A DNA stretch of 64,000 nucleotides from positions 6,997,501 to 7,061,500 of the forward strand of contig NZ_CP152049.1 in the NCBI RefSeq assembly GCF_038630985.1, in the 5' to 3' direction. The position numbers and the translations under genes are program-made. The notes below the pieces were generated by a model. It did not search any database. It saw only the letters and a list, made by a program, of their open reading frames with translations, and was not told the origin of the DNA. Shown in pieces: positions 61,167-64,000 of the stretch. The stretch comes from Paenibacillus sp. FSL H8-0548. GTDB lineage: Bacteria > Bacillota > Bacilli > Paenibacillales > Paenibacillaceae. How positions within the stretch are numbered: the stretch's first letter is position 1; each line of letters opens with the position of its first letter.

Positions 61167-62456
61167 TTAACCTTTGGGCAGAAGAATCTGCTGCATGCCA
61201 TTCATATAAGGCTGAAGCGCTGCCGGAATACGGATAGAGCCATCCTCCTGCTGATGATTCTCGAGGAGTGGAATGAGAATACGCGGGCTTGCCACTGCCG
61301 TATTGTTGAGCGTATGGCAAAACTTTAGCGAGCCATCCTTATCTCGGTAACGGATATTCGAGCGACGCGCTTGAAAATCGTGCAGGTTCGACGACGAATG
61401 TGTCTCCCCATAGGCTCCACGGCTCGGCATCCACGTTTCAATATCGTATTGCTTATATGTTTTTTGCGACATGTCGCCGGTACATACCGCCATGACCCGG
61501 TAAGGCAGCTCCAGGCATTGCAGCAGCTCCTCGGCATTCGCCGTTATTTGCTGCAGCAGCGCCTCCGATAGCACAGGATCAGCCTTGCATAGAATGACCT
61601 GCTCCACCTTAGCGAACTGGTGAACTCGGTATAGCCCATGAACATCCCTGCCCGCCGAGCCAACTTCGCTGCGGAAGCAGGTCGAAGCCGCGGCCAGCTT
61701 GATTGGACGATCCGCGTCTATGATTTCATCTGCGTAATAGGCAACCATAGGCACTTCCGAGGTGCCGACCAGCCATTTATCCTCATTCGCAATTCGATAG
61801 GTTTGGTCTTCCCCTAACGGGAAAAAGCCTGTATGGTTCATCGCTTCCGTCCGAACCATCAACGGCACATCGAGCAGCGTGAAGCCTTTTTGCAGCAGCA
61901 TATCAAGGGCCAGCTGCTGCACCGCCCGATGGAGCAGCACACCCGCTCCCTTCAAATAATAGTTGCGGCTGCCCGCTGTCTTTACGCCCCGCTGAACATC
62001 AACCATATCGTGGAGCTCGCCAAGCGCCATATGATCCCTCAGCTCAAAACCAAAGATTGGTGCTTCGCCTATCCGTCTTTGCTCCACATTATCGGCATCC
62101 GAGCGGCCCTCTGGCGTATCCGGCGACACGATATTCGGAACTAGCGCGAGCAGCTCTGCCGTTTTGCACTCCGCTCTTGTCAGCTCTGTTTCTGCAACGG
62201 CTAGCTTCTCATTCGTTTCCTTTACCTTCTGCTTCGCCTGCTCCACCTCTTGCTGCGGTGCGCCCTGCCTCACCAGCGTCCCGATATGGTTCGACAGCTT
62301 ATTGCGCAGGCTCCTTAGAGCCTCAACCTCCTGCAACAGCGAGCGCCGTTTCTCATCCCATTGCAGCAGCTCCGTAATCGAAATGAGTATCCCTTTCTGA
62401 GCGGCTACCTTCTGCACTTGTTCCTCATTTTGCCTGATCCATTTCATGTCCAACAT
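61167..62456 (-). CDS. serS: Serine--tRNA ligase
   Basis: A 429-residue synthetase that charges tRNA-Ser. The N-terminal arm is a coiled coil (about 30-105; LLQEVEALRSLRNKLSNHIG). Class II motif 2 reads STCFRSEVGSAGRDVHGLYR, and motif 3 reads NNTAVASPRILIPLLENHQQ. Length is normal. Start: ATG 62456 after AAGGAGCG; the open frame further upstream enters the T-box terminator. A T-box leader shows that expression responds to uncharged tRNA-Ser. It may be a second serS copy, since T-box-controlled copies often are. Confidence 0.97.
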   Translation of the reverse strand: MLDMKWIRQNEEQVQKVAAQKGILISITELLQWDEKRRSLLQEVEALRSLRNKLSNHIGTLVRQGAPQQEVEQAKQKVKETNEKLAVAETELTRAECKTAELLALVPNIVSPDTPEGRSDADNVEQRRIGEAPIFGFELRDHMALGELHDMVDVQRGVKTAGSRNYYLKGAGVLLHRAVQQLALDMLLQKGFTLLDVPLMVRTEAMNHTGFFPLGEDQTYRIANEDKWLVGTSEVPMVAYYADEIIDADRPIKLAAASTCFRSEVGSAGRDVHGLYRVHQFAKVEQVILCKADPVLSEALLQQITANAEELLQCLELPYRVMAVCTGDMSQKTYKQYDIETWMPSRGAYGETHSSSNLHDFQARRSNIRYRDKDGSLKFCHTLNNTAVASPRILIPLLENHQQEDGSIRIPAALQPYMNGMQQILLPKG

Positions 62457-62487
62457 GACACCACGCTCCTTTTTAATAGAAAAACAC

Positions 62488-62529
62488 AAAAAACGCCCTC
62501 ATCCCTATATGGGACGAGGAGCGTTTTTT
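62488..62529 (-). terminator. T-box terminator of serS
   Basis: AACGCTCCTCGTCCC and GGGATGAGGGCGTT form a long stem followed by TTTTTTG on the minus strand. It is the off-state hairpin of the T-box. Confidence 0.92.
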
Positions 62530-62693
62530 ACTCGCGGTGCCACCCAAATTGACCAAACAGACAAGCTGTTCAATCCTCTTTGCTCCGCGATAACGGGCGG
62601 ACCCGGTAAACTTAGGGGGAGGTGTCTTCCTCCCCTTGACGAGAACGCCTCCGAGTTGGATTCTCTTCACTGGCGTGATCCGATAATTAATTT
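62488..62693 (-). ncRNA. T-box riboswitch of serS
   Basis: The minus strand contains the T-box bulge sequence TGGGTGGCACCGCG (62533-62546) just before the terminator, the hallmark of tRNA-sensing leaders. Upstream are the stem I region and a further hairpin (GGGGAGG…CCTCCCC). The specifier codon was not assigned with certainty; the gene controlled makes serine the expected tRNA. Confidence 0.92.
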
Positions 62694-62699
62694 TCTAGT

Positions 62700-62729
62700 A
62701 CTATAGCATATGAATCAGTAAGAAAACAA
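62700..62729 (-). promoter_or_regulatory. Promoter of the serS T-box transcript
   Basis: TTGTTT, 18 bases and TATAGT on the minus strand, just upstream of the T-box. Confidence 0.5.
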
Positions 62730-63162
62730 GTGCGAATACAAAAACATGCTATTCAACTCTTACTTTAGAGCATATAAATATTTCTTCATACTCCGATTTC
62801 ACTCTGTAAGGACGCATGCGTCCTTACAGACCACATCCTAATGACTTTGGAGCTTACAGCTATCTTTCGGGCTCACCCACACTCCGCTTGCAGCCATCTT
62901 TTACGTTCACACATACGCCTACTTTTCTCAACCTCAAAATCGCAATACTCTGTATCACAAAGTATTACCAATCAATCCCCTCCTGCTCATACGCTTTATC
63001 GACTAACTCACCTTCTTTTATCTCCCATACATTCAGCAACCATTCGACAGCGAAAAGTGACTTTCTATAAATATATGGTTGAAAATACTAAAATACGTTT
63101 ACATTAATAAAGGGGTTGACCTCGGGATGAGACGAGTTTGGCCCTATTAAAGGAGGATCATC
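62711..63162. other. Intergenic region with a perfect palindrome
   Basis: About 450 bases between serS and the next lipoprotein gene. It contains a 28-bp perfect palindrome at 62803-62830. Open frames here have no ribosome-binding sites and unlikely composition, and were not accepted. Confidence 0.5.
62803..62830. promoter_or_regulatory. 28-bp perfect palindrome
   Basis: The sequence reads TCTGTAAGGACGCA and then its exact reverse complement. It could be an operator for a dimeric regulator or a loop-less hairpin; no matching regulator is known in the window. Confidence 0.45.
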
Positions 63163-63717
63163 ATGTGGAACGATATGACAACGATAAGAAAGGTCAAAAG
63201 CAATAGGAAGGGCTTTACCACCTTCGCCGCTTTTGGCATTGCCATGACCTTATTGGCAGGCTGTGGGCAGACAGGTACCAGTAATATGGGTGATAGCTCT
63301 AATGTAGACGCTGCTGTCATCACACCGCCAGGTTCAAGCGACGGAATGAACGCACAAATAGACGAGAATAATCCCTATGCGGCGGCAGGTATTAATAATC
63401 CAACAGCTTTTGTAAAAATGTTTGAGATCGCTAAAGCAGCAATTGCCGCTGATGAAAAGAAGGCTGTTGCGGAGCTTGTCTTGTTTCCACTTCAGGTAAA
63501 TGGAGAAAATCCTGTTAAAATTACGTCCAAGGCGGATTTTATAGAGAAATACGACCAAATTATAACCCAATCCGTAAAGGATGCTCTGGCTGCTCAGAAG
63601 GTAGAAGATTTATTTGTTCGCGATCAAGGTGTCATGGTTGGAGACGGCGAGCTGTGGTTCGGAGCATCAGCCGAGGAGCCTCAGGTGTATGGCATCATTG
63701 CCGTTAACCCTTCCTAA
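63163..63717 (+). CDS. Lipoprotein with an NTF2-like C-terminal domain
   Basis: 184 residues. A basic N-terminus is followed by a hydrophobic segment ending in the lipobox TLLAGCGQ (Cys at about 34). After a low-complexity linker the C-terminal domain (about 85-180) has KADFIEKYDQIITQSVKDAL and DLFVRDQGVMVGDGELWFGA, typical of small NTF2-like lipoproteins of unknown role. Start: ATG after AAAGGAGG. A terminator follows about 100 bases later, after a copy of repeat A. Confidence 0.82.
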   Translation: MWNDMTTIRKVKSNRKGFTTFAAFGIAMTLLAGCGQTGTSNMGDSSNVDAAVITPPGSSDGMNAQIDENNPYAAAGINNPTAFVKMFEIAKAAIAADEKKAVAELVLFPLQVNGENPVKITSKADFIEKYDQIITQSVKDALAAQKVEDLFVRDQGVMVGDGELWFGASAEEPQVYGIIAVNPS

Positions 63718-63718
63718 T

Positions 63719-63823
63719 AAGAAGAAGCGACTACGTCGTCCTTGTCTAAGAACAAGAAGTTTCTCGCAAAAATATAGACGGAGAATAAATGTGAAACTTA
63801 TACTTTCCTATATTTGAAAAAAA
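63719..63823. repeat. Intergenic repeat A, copy 3 (diverged)
   Basis: AGAAGCGACTACGTCGTCCT … CTTTCCTATATTTGAAAAAA follows the plan of the copies at 4711 and 18912, including the final ACTTTCCTATATTT arm, but the middle is changed. It lies directly after the lipoprotein stop. Confidence 0.55.
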
Positions 63824-63867
63824 CCAGTCCTCACCCGAGAACGGAGTGAGTGGCTGGTTTTTTTTGT
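63819..63867. terminator. Bidirectional terminator at the window's right end
   Basis: AAAAACCAG and CTGGTTTTT form the ends of a longer stem (with CTCAC/GTGAG inside); eight T on the plus strand and six or more on the minus strand. Confidence 0.8.
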
Positions 63868-63885
63868 TCCTCAAAATCAAGTCTG

Positions 63886-63999
63886 CTAAGAGCTCGCAAG
63901 CGCGTTTCGAAAGGCTAAAATATATTTGGATTGATCCAGCGGGCTAACTCCTCGTCTTTCACGCTCTGCATGCACATCAGGAGGACATTCACGATAGCC
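63886..63999 (-). CDS. C-terminal end of an unidentified protein (partial)
   Basis: The minus strand reads 37 residues to a TAG at 63886 (GYRECPPDVHAERERRGVSP then LDQSKYILAFRNALASS). The stop lies just before the bidirectional terminator, which supports a real gene end. The start is beyond the window. No family was recognised from this fragment. Confidence 0.5.
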   Translation of the reverse strand, partial: GYRECPPDVHAERERRGVSPLDQSKYILAFRNALASS

Positions 64000-64000
64000 C

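Noticed and set aside
62473..62670. 65-residue minus-strand open frame in the serS leader
   Set aside because: It is explained by the T-box leader; the T-box bulge and the terminator lie within it.
62816..63107. Plus-strand open frames of 84 and 88 residues between serS and the lipoprotein gene
   Set aside because: They have Ser/His/Thr-rich composition, no ribosome-binding site and start inside the perfect palindrome.
1..64000. CRISPR array, prophage, insertion sequence or rRNA/tRNA genes
   Set aside because: None seen: the repeat clusters have irregular spacing and self-complementary units without uniform spacers, and no transposase, integrase or phage structural protein was found.

Overview
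The window looks like a chromosomal segment of a low-to-mid GC Gram-positive soil bacterium of the Paenibacillus type. The signs are strong AGGAGG ribosome-binding sites, a serS T-box leader, carbohydrate ABC importers lacking their own ATPase next to YesM/YesN-like regulators, lipoprotein signals, YdjO/DUF4023-type small proteins and several families of short intergenic hairpin repeats. No rRNA, tRNA, prophage, insertion sequence or CRISPR array was seen.

Layout. 1-4.7 kb: 3' part of an asparaginase gene's neighbourhood, a sugar-binding lipoprotein, a decayed nitroreductase fragment, a Fur-box-preceded AraC/periplasmic-binding fusion regulator and a PadR regulator. 4.8-16.5 kb: a MarR-MMPL exporter operon, a short flavoprotein, a secreted protein, a chemoreceptor and a heterodimeric BmrC/BmrD-type drug exporter with a promoter, a 30-codon leader ORF and attenuator hairpins in front of it. 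16.5-25.5 kb: flavohaemoglobin with an Fnr/Crp-type site, a Crp-family regulator, a repeat-rich spacer, an XPD/DinG-like helicase, an AT-rich pair (lipoprotein, XRE-methyltransferase fusion), a PP2C phosphatase and a CBS protein. 25.6-32.5 kb: sugar importer (binding protein, two permeases) divergent from a two-component system. 32.5-36 kb: small and housekeeping-like proteins including pirin. 36-41.7 kb: FAH-family hydrolase, amidase and Ntn amidohydrolase operon divergent from an Lrp regulator and a two-subunit chromate-type transporter. 41.7-44.8 kb: siderophore esterase, siderophore-binding protein and AraC regulator with two Fur boxes. 45-49.4 kb: sugar isomerase, YidC2 preceded by a MifM-like arrest ORF, and an amino-acid importer. 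49.8-59.1 kb: rhamnogalacturonide-type importer (GH105 hydrolase, two permeases, two paralogous binding proteins, membrane-bound AraC regulator). 59-64 kb: DinB-like, DUF1284 and DUF4180 proteins, serS with its T-box, a lipoprotein and the end of another gene.

The most interesting signals are two candidate nascent-peptide control systems. The first is a MifM-like arrest peptide whose coding region holds a hairpin covering the yidC ribosome-binding site. The second is a leader-peptide attenuator in front of bmrCD with three mutually complementary segments. Further points are three intergenic repeat families, an amide/oxamate-like degradation cluster and a 28-bp perfect palindrome.

Gene starts were adjusted where a clear ribosome-binding site pointed to an internal codon; these choices are stated. 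All family calls come from reading the translated sequence, without database searches.
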